Source: Bacteroidota bacterium
GTDB lineage: Bacteria; Bacteroidota; Bacteroidia; Flavobacteriales; Flavobacteriaceae
Direction: 5' to 3'
NCBI GenBank assembly: GCA_023390775.1
Contig: JAEWCF010000036.1
Location: 1 to 27,049 of the forward strand
DNA: 27,049 nucleotides
Both the position numbers and the translations under genes were made by a program. This document shows, in pieces, positions 16,960-24,897 of this stretch. The notes beneath the pieces are model-generated. The model was not told the origin of the DNA. It did not search any database and worked only from the letters and a program-made list of their open reading frames with translations. Position 1 is the stretch's first letter, and every line of letters starts with the position of its first letter.

Positions 16960-17591
16960 TGAAATGGTACTGGGTCAGGACGCGTAAATTCATCAAGCGG
17001 CTCTTGCCGGGGTATGTTTGGGACCTGCCCGGAAAAAGCGATACCGTTTACCTGACTTTTGACGACGGGCCGACGCCGGAAACCACGCATTTCGTACTTG
17101 AACTCCTTGAGCGGTACGGCTTTCAGGCGACCTTTTTCTGCATTGGCAAAAACGTTCAGGACAACCCCGAAATTTTCGCGGACATACTTTCTGCCGGGCA
17201 CGCCGTGGGAAACCACACTCACGATCATCCGAACGGCTGGGAAACGTCGTTTAAATCCTACATCGAAAATATTCGGGAATGCGAAATTGCCCTTGGCGGA
17301 TCCAATACGGGCAAACTCTTCAGGCCGCCCTATGGAAAACTGACCCCCGCGCAGTTCAGGGAGGTAAAAAAAATGGGGTACAGGATCGTGATGTGGGATG
17401 TGCTCAGTGCCGACTTCGATACCTCGGTCAGCCCTTCAAAATGTTTAAATAATGTATTGCGAAATATCCGGGCCGGGAGCATCGTCATTTTTCACGACAG
17501 CGAAAAGGCCGCGCCAAACCTTCGGCACGCACTGCCGGCAACGCTGGAATACCTGAAAAACAACGGATTTAAATCGGCGGCAATTACTTAA
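16959..17591 (+). CDS. Polysaccharide deacetylase (NodB/CE4 family)
   Basis: CE4 enzymes remove N- or O-acetyl groups from polysaccharides such as peptidoglycan or chitin-like polymers, using a metal ion. The 210-residue product is a bare NodB domain with all five motifs: TFDDGP (33-38, with the catalytic base and metal-ligand Asp), HTHDH (86-90, metal histidines), RPPYG (122-126), WDVLSADF (146-153) and IVIFHD (175-180). No clear signal peptide is seen; the basic N-terminus is MKWYWVRTRKFIKRLLPG, so location is uncertain. The ATG shares one base with the DUF2723 stop codon (TAATG), which implies translational coupling. Its stop overlaps the tail of the convergent thioredoxin-like gene by 4 bp. 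The substrate cannot be told from the sequence. Confidence 0.93.
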   Translation: MKWYWVRTRKFIKRLLPGYVWDLPGKSDTVYLTFDDGPTPETTHFVLELLERYGFQATFFCIGKNVQDNPEIFADILSAGHAVGNHTHDHPNGWETSFKSYIENIRECEIALGGSNTGKLFRPPYGKLTPAQFREVKKMGYRIVMWDVLSADFDTSVSPSKCLNNVLRNIRAGSIVIFHDSEKAAPNLRHALPATLEYLKNNGFKSAAIT

Positions 17592-17884
17592 AGCTGCTCC
17601 TGGACCAGCCCGATGATCGTGTTGGCATCGAGTTCCCCCGACTGCCGCCAGACCATTTGGCCCTCCTTGTAGATCATGAGCGTGGGCAACCCCTTGATGC
17701 GGAGCGCATCGGCCAACTCCTGGTTTTTGTCAACGTCGATTTTGATGACTTTTGCCTTATCGCCCAACGCGGCCGCAACATCGCGGATCACCGGGTGCAT
17801 CGAGACCGACTGCTCGTTCCACTCCGTGTAAAAATCGATCAGGACGGGTATCGGGGCATTAATAAGTTCTCCGAATTTGGACAT
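17588..17884 (-). CDS. Thioredoxin-fold protein lacking the active-site cysteines
   Basis: The 98-residue product has a complete thioredoxin fold: VLIDFYTEW leading to the active-site position, the KVIKIDVDKNQELAD strand and helix, and the cis-proline loop GLPTLMIY (Pro67). Where thioredoxins have WCGPC this protein has WNEQS (22-26), and there is no cysteine anywhere in the chain. It therefore cannot do dithiol-disulfide exchange and probably works as a binding or scaffold protein; this is inference. There is no signal peptide, so it is cytoplasmic. It converges on the deacetylase gene with a 4-bp overlap and follows the phosphoesterase gene in the same direction. Confidence 0.88.
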   Translation of the reverse strand: MSKFGELINAPIPVLIDFYTEWNEQSVSMHPVIRDVAAALGDKAKVIKIDVDKNQELADALRIKGLPTLMIYKEGQMVWRQSGELDANTIIGLVQEQL

Positions 17885-17935
17885 CGTACGCTTTTTTTAA
17901 TTGCAATTTTTGTTGAAAATAACAAAAAGGTCTTA

Positions 17936-17943
17936 CAAATGTA
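17936..17943 (-). promoter_or_regulatory. Predicted -7 promoter element of the thioredoxin-like gene
   Basis: TACATTTG on the minus strand matches TAnnTTTG. Transcription would begin near 17930, about 45 nt before the start codon at 17884. No -33 TTG is seen at a normal distance. It suggests that this gene is transcribed on its own as well as, or instead of, by read-through from the phosphoesterase gene. Confidence 0.45.
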
Positions 17944-17957
17944 GCACTTTTAACGAA

Positions 17958-19202
17958 TTATGCGTTTTTGAGGCGTTTTTTTAGTTCCAGCACCGTAATC
18001 TCGGGCCAAATCCCCACACGCCCCGGATAAGCGTGAAAGCCCAGTCCGCGATTTACATAGATGTAGCGGCCCAGCTCTTCGTAAAGGCCGGCCCATTGTT
18101 TATAGACATATTGTACAGGGCTCCATTTCACGACACCCGGAATCTCGATTCCAAATTGCATCCCGTGAGTGTGGCCCGAAAGCGTAAGATGAAAATTGCC
18201 CGGATGCCGCTTAACCTCGTATTCCCAATGAGACGGATCGTGAGATAACAGGACCTTGAAATCGGTTTGGGCGATTCCTTCGGAGGCCAGGGCCAGGTCG
18301 CCGGCCTTCTTGAAATTATGGCCCCAATTCTCGACCCCGACCAGCGCGATGGAACTGTCGCCCTTTGTAATCCTGACATTTTCGTTTAGCAGCAACCTGA
18401 ATCCAATCTGGCGGTGCAGGTCTTTGATGGCCTCGAAATTGGCGGCCTTTTGTTGTTGCGACTTCCATTCCAGGTATTCGCCGTAATCGTGGTTGCCGAG
18501 AATGGAAAACTTTCCGTGACGCGGATTTTCGATTCGATTGAATGTTTCGATCCAGGGATACATCTCCCGGGCGTGGGTGTTGACGATATCGCCCGTAAAG
18601 ACGATCAGGTCCGATTGCTGCTGGTTGATCAGATCGACGGCATACTCGATTTTCTCCCGATTGTCGAAACTGCCGCTGTGGATATCCGATATCTGCGTGA
18701 TGGTAAAACCGTCAAATTCGTCCGGCAGGTCATCAAAATATACGGGTTGCCTGATGACCCTGAAATCATATTTGCCCTTGAACATTCCGTACAAAAGCGA
18801 AATAAGCGGGACAGCCGCCAGGCCCAGCGCCACGGTGCTGACGAATTTCCGACGGGAAGGAATATGGTCGGTGGCCTCCCGATGATTGATCAAGTGGACG
18901 AGGCCCGCCGGCAGCCTGTAAACGTCTTCGATAAAAAGCACCAATACGATCACCAACTTTGGAATAAGGGTGATCAGCAAAAGCCCCGCGGTGATGAGCG
19001 AGGTCCTGTTTTGCCCCACCGACCGGTCAAATTGCGAAAACTGGTAAATGATATAAATGTATACTGCGGTGGTCAGGGCGAGGATGCCCCACGGCACCCA
19101 CCTTGACCTGAACACGGTCCTGAAGGCCTGAAAGGAATAATATTCAATGAGTACGAAGAGCGCAACGAGAAAGAACCAACGGATCATGAAGGAAGTTTGC
19201 AC
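17958..19202 (-). CDS. Membrane-anchored calcineurin-like metallophosphoesterase (YkuE-like)
   Basis: The 414-residue product has three clear N-terminal membrane helices (about 7-27, 37-55, 68-92), a basic stretch IPSRRKFVS (115-122) leading into a fourth hydrophobic segment (about 123-140), then a two-metal phosphoesterase domain. Its motifs are SDIH (172-175), GDIV (204-207), GNHD (236-239), SHDP (320-323) and SGHTHG (342-347), so the catalytic site looks complete. The layout resembles YkuE-type phosphoesterases, one of which is a known Tat substrate in Bacillus. The substrate is unknown. The ATG at 19202 is used; MIRWFF five codons later is an alternative. It is divergent from the LuxR-type gene. 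Confidence 0.88.
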   Translation of the reverse strand: MQTSFMIRWFFLVALFVLIEYYSFQAFRTVFRSRWVPWGILALTTAVYIYIIYQFSQFDRSVGQNRTSLITAGLLLITLIPKLVIVLVLFIEDVYRLPAGLVHLINHREATDHIPSRRKFVSTVALGLAAVPLISLLYGMFKGKYDFRVIRQPVYFDDLPDEFDGFTITQISDIHSGSFDNREKIEYAVDLINQQQSDLIVFTGDIVNTHAREMYPWIETFNRIENPRHGKFSILGNHDYGEYLEWKSQQQKAANFEAIKDLHRQIGFRLLLNENVRITKGDSSIALVGVENWGHNFKKAGDLALASEGIAQTDFKVLLSHDPSHWEYEVKRHPGNFHLTLSGHTHGMQFGIEIPGVVKWSPVQYVYKQWAGLYEELGRYIYVNRGLGFHAYPGRVGIWPEITVLELKKRLKNA

Positions 19203-19243
19203 AAAATAACGGAAGTTTTGCAGGCAGGCACCGATGGTTAATT

Positions 19244-19251
19244 CAAATTTA
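19244..19251 (-). promoter_or_regulatory. Predicted -7 promoter element of the phosphoesterase gene
   Basis: TAAATTTG on the minus strand matches TAnnTTTG and would give a leader of about 36 nt. No clear -33 TTG lies behind it. It lies within about 35 bp of the oppositely directed promoter at 19256-19285, so the two could compete for polymerase. Confidence 0.45.
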
Positions 19252-19255
19252 ACGG

Positions 19256-19285
19256 TTGATGCGCACGCGTGAATCTCTATATTTG
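19256..19285 (+). promoter_or_regulatory. Predicted promoter of the LuxR-type regulator
   Basis: TTG (19256-19258), a 19-bp spacer and TATATTTG (19278-19285) fit the Bacteroidota promoter. Transcription would start within a few bases of the ATG at 19290, so the mRNA may have almost no leader. Confidence 0.65.
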
Positions 19286-19289
19286 TGCG

Positions 19290-19721
19290 ATGCCGAAGCT
19301 ATCTGACAAACAAAGCCTTCTCATCTACGCCGTTGCATTGGCGGGGTTGCTGTTCCTGCTCAAATGGCTGGAATTGCGGCTGTTGATCTACCGGAATGCC
19401 TACGAATATTACGGCGGTGCGATCGCGCTTGTTTTCCTGTTGGTGGGGATCTGGGTCGCGACCCGTGTCAACAGGCGGGCCCACCAATTGCGCCCAATTG
19501 CCACGGATGCCGAGGCGGGCACACGCCTGGGGCTGACCGTGCGCGAGATCGAGGTCCTGAAATTGCTCGCATCAGGTTACAGCAACCGTGAGATCGCCGA
19601 CAAACTTTTCGTCACCACCAACACGATCAAATCGCACAATGCGAAGCTGTTTGATAAACTTGAAGTCAACCGTCGGACCCAGGCGGTGGAAAAGGCGCTG
19701 CAATTGGGGATTTTATCGTGA
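19290..19721 (+). CDS. Membrane-anchored LuxR-type DNA-binding regulator
   Basis: The 143-residue product has two membrane helices (about 9-25 and 41-58) joined by a short charged loop, a linker, and a C-terminal LuxR/GerE helix-turn-helix (about 80-140) with LTVREIEVLKLLASGYSNREIA and TTNTIKSHNAKLFDKLEV. There is no receiver domain, so it is probably a one-component regulator held at the inner membrane, with little room for a periplasmic sensor. The frame opens at a GTG at 19269, but this lies upstream of and overlaps the predicted -7 element; the ATG at 19290 is used. The following DUF4199 gene, in the same direction after 94 bp, is a likely functional partner. Confidence 0.88.
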   Translation: MPKLSDKQSLLIYAVALAGLLFLLKWLELRLLIYRNAYEYYGGAIALVFLLVGIWVATRVNRRAHQLRPIATDAEAGTRLGLTVREIEVLKLLASGYSNREIADKLFVTTNTIKSHNAKLFDKLEVNRRTQAVEKALQLGILS

Positions 19722-19782
19722 CACTTTTGGGTGATGTACATAAAATCATCCTTTGGTATGAGGCGAATTTCAATCGTGCGGC

Positions 19783-19792
19783 CCAAATTTGG
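19783..19792. repeat. 10-bp palindrome upstream of the DUF4199 gene
   Basis: CCAAATTTGG is a perfect palindrome 23 bp before the DUF4199 ATG. It contains CAAATTTG, one base from the -7 consensus. It could be an operator or just part of a promoter; nothing more can be said. Confidence 0.35.
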
Positions 19793-19815
19793 CCCATAAT
19801 TCTAAAAAATCAATC

Positions 19816-20343
19816 ATGAAAAAACTTGTACTCAATTACGGCATCATTGCAGGGCTGATAAGCAGCGCCTGGATGACATTCTCGGTTTTGGCGGGATTCG
19901 ACCACATGGACAATGCGATGGGAATGATACTCGGGTTCGCATCCATGATCCTGGGATTTTCCTTCATTTTTGTGGCTGTGAGAAAATACCGAGACGATTA
20001 TTCCGGCGGATCGATCACTTTTGGGAAAGCGTTCAGGATCGGGTTGTACATCAGCCTGATCGCCGCAACGATCTATGTTATCTCGTGGCTCATCGACTAT
20101 TATTTCTTCATCCCCGATTTCATGGAAAAATATGCCGCCAAGGCCCTGGAGCAAATGAAAGCCGACGGAGTTCCCGCCGCCACCATTGAGGCCGAGGCAG
20201 CCGACATGGCGAAATTCCGCGAAATGTATAAAAATCCGCTTTTTGTGGCGCTGATCACCTATACCGAAATCCTCCCGGTGGGCCTGATCATCTCGCTGGT
20301 ATGCGCTCTGATCCTCAAACGCGAACCGAAGCCCGCCTATTGA
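19816..20343 (+). CDS. DUF4199 integral membrane protein
   Basis: The 175-residue product matches DUF4199, a Bacteroidota membrane family of unknown function. It has four helices: about 7-27 (YGIIAGLISSAWMTFSVL), 35-57, 75-99 (with the conserved ITFGKAFRIGLYISL lead-in) and 147-168. The charged loop between helices three and four is rich in Ala, Glu and Lys (EKYAAKALEQMKADGVP). The frame extends to a TTG at 19789, but the ATG at 19816 gives the normal family start. It follows the LuxR-type gene and its stop overlaps the end of the convergent response regulator gene by 7 bp. Confidence 0.88.
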   Translation: MKKLVLNYGIIAGLISSAWMTFSVLAGFDHMDNAMGMILGFASMILGFSFIFVAVRKYRDDYSGGSITFGKAFRIGLYISLIAATIYVISWLIDYYFFIPDFMEKYAAKALEQMKADGVPAATIEAEAADMAKFREMYKNPLFVALITYTEILPVGLIISLVCALILKREPKPAY

Positions 20344-20774
20344 ACCGCTGCCGGAAAATGTTCCTGCAGGATCCGGCTTATCACCTCGCTCGTCAGCGGT
20401 TTGGCAATATATCCGGAAACCGTATCTTCATGCAACGCCCGGCGCTGGTCGTCGGGATTGTTGCTTGATGAAACCATCATCAAGACGATATTGCCTTTTT
20501 GCTCCTCGTCCAGCCGGTTATACGCCTCGAGGAATTCCCATCCGTCCATGAGCGGCATATTGATGTCCAGGAAAATGATCCCCGGTTTTGGATAATGGCC
20601 GTTATTGCGGTACGCGCCCTGGCAGGTAAGATAATCGAGGCCTTCCCGTCCGTTGAGGCAAACTTCGACCCGCGCATCCAGTTGAAGTTCCCTGATCGCC
20701 AGTTTATGGATAAAGTTGGTGGCCTTGTCGTCTTCGATGAGCAGTATGCAGTCCAGTCCGGGAATCTTCTTCAT
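20337..20774 (-). CDS. Single-domain response regulator (Rcp1-like)
   Basis: The 145-residue product is a receiver domain with no output domain. It has the acidic pocket E14-D15-D16, the phosphate acceptor Asp70 in IIFLDINMPLMDGWEF, Ser102 in VLMMVSSSNNPDD and Lys125 in GYIAKP. The insertion before the acceptor (CQGAYRNNGHYPKPG) and the overall shape fit the Rcp1-like class that pairs with histidine kinases. The frame is open further upstream, but those residues overlap the kinase gene in another frame; the ATG at 20772-20774, 8 bp after the kinase stop, is the start. It probably takes phosphate from that kinase and acts by protein contact. Confidence 0.9.
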   Translation of the reverse strand: MKKIPGLDCILLIEDDKATNFIHKLAIRELQLDARVEVCLNGREGLDYLTCQGAYRNNGHYPKPGIIFLDINMPLMDGWEFLEAYNRLDEEQKGNIVLMMVSSSNNPDDQRRALHEDTVSGYIAKPLTSEVISRILQEHFPAAVQ

Positions 20775-20782
20775 TATATAGG

Positions 20783-21772
20783 TTATTGATTTGGAATCGT
20801 AAAGTAAAAGGTGCTTCCGCGGCCGGGAACCGAGTGCGCCCATATCTTGCCCCGGTGCAGTTCGGCGATCTTGCGGCAATGTGCCAGGCCGATGCCCGTG
20901 CCTTCAAAATCATTGGGCGAATGAAGCTTGCGGAACATCACGAAAATCTTGTCAAGGTGTTCCGACGATATGCCCATGCCGTTGTCGCGCACGGCGAATT
21001 GCCTGTATCCGAATTTTGCCTCGCTCGAAATCCAGACTTTCGGCTCGATCCCTTCGCGCCTGAATTTGATCGCGTTGGCAACCAGGTTTTGGAACAATTG
21101 CCGAAGCTCCCGGGGATAGACGTGCATGGTCGGCATCGCGCCGATGGAAATTTTCGCCCCGGATTCACTGACCAGCCCGGCAAGATCGTCCACGGCCTCC
21201 TGTACGATGACGCCAACGTCGGCACTTTCCCTCCTGGAATCCTTGCCGATGCGGCCGTAATCCAGCAGCGACCGCGTCAAATCGGACATCCTTTCGGCGG
21301 CATTGTGGATAAAAGCGGTGAATTGGCGGCCCTCCTCGCCCAATTGCGGTGCGTATTTGTCGTCGAGCATCTCGGCCATCACCTTGATGGTGCGCACTGG
21401 CTCGTTGAGATCGTGGCTGGCAATATACAAGAACTGCTCGCTTTCCTTTTGCCTGCGCTCCAATTCTTTGAGCAGCCTACGTTTTTCCTGAAAGATGCTG
21501 AGCCGCATCGCAATCATCGCCGTGACCACGATGGCAAATACGGTGGTGGCCCGGTTTACCAGGAAATAATATTCGGTTTCGGAATTAAAATAAAAGGCAA
21601 TTTTGAGAAGGGTGCAAAAGCAGGCGATGGCGGCAATGATCATGATCTTGCGCCGGCCGTCGCGCATAACCAGCAGGATACTGGCTATGTACAGGTTGCC
21701 GAAGGCGATCCCGAACGGCAATAACATATCGGCGATAAATACCGCCAGCATAAACAGCAGTGCATTCTTCAT
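20783..21772 (-). CDS. Membrane sensor histidine kinase
   Basis: The 329-residue product has four membrane helices in the first 92 residues with very short loops, then a coiled linker, a HisKA domain with the phospho-acceptor His120 in FLYIASHDLNEP, and a HATPase domain with N box NLVANAIKF, G1 DNGMGIS, F box IFVMFRKLH and G2 GTGIGLAHC. All catalytic motifs look intact. There is no PAS or periplasmic sensing domain, so any signal must reach the membrane part. The frame is open to an ATG at 21895, but those 41 residues look like translated leader; MKNALLFML at 21772 begins directly at the first helix and is preferred. It is 8 bp upstream of its response regulator. Confidence 0.9.
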   Translation of the reverse strand: MKNALLFMLAVFIADMLLPFGIAFGNLYIASILLVMRDGRRKIMIIAAIACFCTLLKIAFYFNSETEYYFLVNRATTVFAIVVTAMIAMRLSIFQEKRRLLKELERRQKESEQFLYIASHDLNEPVRTIKVMAEMLDDKYAPQLGEEGRQFTAFIHNAAERMSDLTRSLLDYGRIGKDSRRESADVGVIVQEAVDDLAGLVSESGAKISIGAMPTMHVYPRELRQLFQNLVANAIKFRREGIEPKVWISSEAKFGYRQFAVRDNGMGISSEHLDKIFVMFRKLHSPNDFEGTGIGLAHCRKIAELHRGKIWAHSVPGRGSTFYFTIPNQ

Positions 21773-22034
21773 GGCAGGCTTGGGGCGACCAAAAGGGCGT
21801 TCACTAAAATAGGGAAAAACGGTTGCTGTTAAACGATATCTGTTGGGGTTTTCCACAATTTTGTTCCCGGGTGGACTCCTGCGAATCAACGACATAAAAG
21901 GATTGCTGTAGAAAACGCCTGAACAGATGTTAATAAAACATCCCTATTTAACGGTATGTTTTTAAAATCTACGACGCGATTTACCAACATTTATTTCGTC
22001 AATTATTGATTATTTTTACCGCAAACATTGCTTC

Positions 22035-24857
22035 ATGGCCACTCAAAAACGACTTTTCCTGCTGGATGCCTATGCGCTGATTTTTCGCGGATATTACGCA
22101 TTCATCAAAAACCCGCGCATCAACTCAAAGGGCCTGGACACATCCGCCATCATGGGCTTCATGAATTCGCTCCTGGACGTCATCAAACGCGAAAAGCCCG
22201 ACCATCTCGCGGTTGCATTTGACAAGGAAGGGAGCCTTGTGCGGACCGAGATGTACCAGGAATACAAGGCAAATCGGAGCGCAACCCCCGAGGCCATCCT
22301 CATCGCGATCCCCTACATCCACAGGATTCTCGAGGCCATGCACATTCCCATCATCGAACAGGCGGGTTGCGAGGCCGACGACCTCATCGGCACCGTGGCC
22401 AAGCAGGCCGAAAAACAGGGCTACCAGGTCTTTATGGTCACACCCGATAAGGATTTCGCGCAACTGGTTTCGGAGAATATTTTTATGTACCGACCGGCCC
22501 GGATGGGCAACGGTATCGAAATTTGGGGCGTTCCCGAAGTCCTGGAGCGATTCGGGATCGAAAGGCCCGAACAGGTCATCGACTACCTGGGCATGATGGG
22601 CGACGCGGTGGACAACATCCCCGGGTTGCCGGGCGTTGGCGAGGTCACGGCGAAAAAGCTGCTCAAGGAATTCGGCACGATGGAAAACCTTCTGGCCAAC
22701 ACCGACAAGCTGAAGGGAAAGATGAAGGAGACCATTGAGGCCAATGCCGAGAAGGGGATCATGTCCAAGAAGCTGGCGACGATCATCTGCGATTGCGAGG
22801 TAAAATTCTGCGAGGAAGATTACGAACTCACCAAACCCGACGCCGAAAAGGTGGAGGAACTATTCCGCGAACTGGAATTCCGCCGCATGGCCGAGCAGTT
22901 CAACAGCCTGTTCTATTCGGATAAAAAGGATTACTCGTCCATCGAGACGCAAGGCCTGCAGCCAACCAAGACCATCGTCAAAAGCGACCAGTTCGACCTT
23001 TTTGGCGAGAGCGAGGAAGGCCAGGTCGGCACCGGCCATTATGCCACCATCGAAAATACCGAACATTTCTACCAGATAGTCCAGGGCGCGATGGGCATGA
23101 AACTGCTCCTGCAAAACCTGATGAAGCAAAAGACCGTGAGTTGGGATACCGAGACCACCGGGATCGACCCGTTGACGGCCGAACTCGTCGGGGTCTCGTT
23201 TTCCTGGGAAAAGGGAAAGGGTTATTACGTCCCGGTCCCGGAAGACCGCGCGCAGGCCCAGGAAATCGTCGATTCCTTCCGGCCATTTTTCGAATCGGAA
23301 ACGATCGAAAAGGTCGGGCAGAACCTCAAATATGACCTGAAGATCCTGTGTAATTATGGCGTTGCGGTCAAGGGCCCGATGTTCGACACCATGATCGCGC
23401 ATTACCTCATCAACCCGGACATGCGGCACGGCATGGATGTCCTGAGCGAAACCTACCTGAAATACTCGCCAATGGCCATCGAAACCCTGATTGGCAAAAA
23501 GGGGAAAGGCCAAAAAACGATGCGCGACGTCCCGCTGGAACAGATCAAGGAGTATGCGGCCGAGGATGCCGATGTCACGCTCCAACTGAAATCTGTGTTT
23601 GAACCCGAACTTGTGCGCAACGGTACCCGAAAGCTCTTCGACGACATCGAAACACCGCTGATCCCCGTACTGGCCGACATGGAAATGGAGGGAGTCAACC
23701 TTGACATTCCTTTCCTGCAGTCGCTCTCGGGCGAATTGCAACAGGACATCGCCGGGCTCGAGATGAAGATCTACGAAGCGGCAGGGGAAAAATTCAACCT
23801 GGCCTCCCCGCGCCAATTGGGCGAAATTCTCTTCGACAAGCTCAAGATCGGCGGTGCCAAGCAAAAGAAGACCAAGACCGGCCAATACGCGACGGGCGAG
23901 GAAATCCTCTCCTATCTGGCGCTCGAGAGCCCTTTTGTTCAGGACATTTTGGACTGGAGGCAGCTCGTAAAACTGAAGAATACCTATGTCGATGCGCTTC
24001 CCCTACAGATCTGCAACCTTACGGGCCGCGTCCACACCGAATACATGCAGGCCGTCGCCGCGACCGGGCGCCTGAGTTCCAATAACCCGAATCTGCAGAA
24101 TATTCCCATTCGCACCGAACGTGGGCGGCAGATCCGCAGGGCGTTCATTCCGCGGGACCAGGACCACATTTTGCTCTCCGCCGATTATTCGCAGATCGAA
24201 CTCCGGATCATCGCGGCGCTGAGCGGCGAGGAAAACATGATCGAGTCCTTCCGCCAGGGAGAAGACATCCACAAGGCGACCGCAGCACGGGTATTCAACG
24301 TGCCGCTCGAAGAGGTGACACGCGAACAGCGCAGCCACGCGAAGACCGTAAACTTTGGGATCATCTACGGGGTTTCGGCGTTTGGGCTTTCCAACCAGAC
24401 TTCCCTTTCAAGAAGCGAGTCCAAAGACCTGATCGATGCGTATTACCAGACCTATCCGCGGCTTCGGGCGTATATCCAGGAACAGATCGAGACCGCAAGG
24501 GAAAACGGTTTTGCGCAGACGGTCTCGGGACGCCGGCGCTATCTCAAGGACATCAATTCGCAGAACAACGTGGTGCGCGGTGCCGCCGAACGCAACGCCG
24601 TGAATGCCCCGATCCAGGGTTCGGCAGCCGACATCATCAAGATCGCGATGATCAACATCCATCGGAAACTGACTTCGGAAAACTGGAAGAGCAAGATGTT
24701 GCTCCAGGTACATGATGAACTTGTATTCGATGTCCACAAATCCGAACTCGAGGCCATCCGGCCGCTGATCCGGCATGAAATGGAGAACGCGTATAAAATG
24801 GAAGTTCCGCTGGAAGTGGACATGGGCGAGGGCGAAAATTGGCTCGCCGCACATTGA
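22035..24857 (+). CDS. polA: DNA polymerase I
   Basis: PolA fills gaps and removes RNA primers during replication and repair. The 940-residue product has three parts. The 5'-3' exonuclease (1-about 290) starts RLFLLDAYALIFRGYYAF and has the helix-hairpin-helix GLPGVGEVTAKKLL. The 3'-5' exonuclease is active-looking: WDTETTG (D371, E373), NLKYD, and YAAEDADV. The polymerase domain has motif A DYSQIELR (717-724), motif B K770 ... Y778 in KTVNFGIIYG, and motif C HDE (893-895). Proofreading residues are kept, unlike in several Gram-positive and Deinococcus-Thermus enzymes. The ATG at 22035 gives the usual start. A near promoter match, TATTTTTA, lies at 22011-22018. Confidence 0.98.
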   Translation: MATQKRLFLLDAYALIFRGYYAFIKNPRINSKGLDTSAIMGFMNSLLDVIKREKPDHLAVAFDKEGSLVRTEMYQEYKANRSATPEAILIAIPYIHRILEAMHIPIIEQAGCEADDLIGTVAKQAEKQGYQVFMVTPDKDFAQLVSENIFMYRPARMGNGIEIWGVPEVLERFGIERPEQVIDYLGMMGDAVDNIPGLPGVGEVTAKKLLKEFGTMENLLANTDKLKGKMKETIEANAEKGIMSKKLATIICDCEVKFCEEDYELTKPDAEKVEELFRELEFRRMAEQFNSLFYSDKKDYSSIETQGLQPTKTIVKSDQFDLFGESEEGQVGTGHYATIENTEHFYQIVQGAMGMKLLLQNLMKQKTVSWDTETTGIDPLTAELVGVSFSWEKGKGYYVPVPEDRAQAQEIVDSFRPFFESETIEKVGQNLKYDLKILCNYGVAVKGPMFDTMIAHYLINPDMRHGMDVLSETYLKYSPMAIETLIGKKGKGQKTMRDVPLEQIKEYAAEDADVTLQLKSVFEPELVRNGTRKLFDDIETPLIPVLADMEMEGVNLDIPFLQSLSGELQQDIAGLEMKIYEAAGEKFNLASPRQLGEILFDKLKIGGAKQKKTKTGQYATGEEILSYLALESPFVQDILDWRQLVKLKNTYVDALPLQICNLTGRVHTEYMQAVAATGRLSSNNPNLQNIPIRTERGRQIRRAFIPRDQDHILLSADYSQIELRIIAALSGEENMIESFRQGEDIHKATAARVFNVPLEEVTREQRSHAKTVNFGIIYGVSAFGLSNQTSLSRSESKDLIDAYYQTYPRLRAYIQEQIETARENGFAQTVSGRRRYLKDINSQNNVVRGAAERNAVNAPIQGSAADIIKIAMINIHRKLTSENWKSKMLLQVHDELVFDVHKSELEAIRPLIRHEMENAYKMEVPLEVDMGEGENWLAAH

Positions 24858-24871
24858 CACACAAACTTTTA

Positions 24872-24879
24872 TACATTTA
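24872..24879 (+). promoter_or_regulatory. Weak -7 promoter match before the DUF1579 gene
   Basis: TACATTTA differs from TAnnTTTG in the last base. A TTG lies 15 bp upstream (24854-24856, overlapping the polA stop codon), slightly closer than usual. The 40-bp gap leaves little other room for a promoter. Confidence 0.35.
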
Positions 24880-24897
24880 CATCCTAAACCAATCCGC

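Noticed and set aside
20786..21724. A 312-residue plus-strand open frame opposite the histidine kinase
   Set aside because: The minus strand holds all the kinase motifs; the plus frame is His- and Gly-rich without a family match.
22860..23885. A 341-residue minus-strand open frame inside polA
   Set aside because: It is antisense to the polymerase exonuclease region and has no recognisable features.
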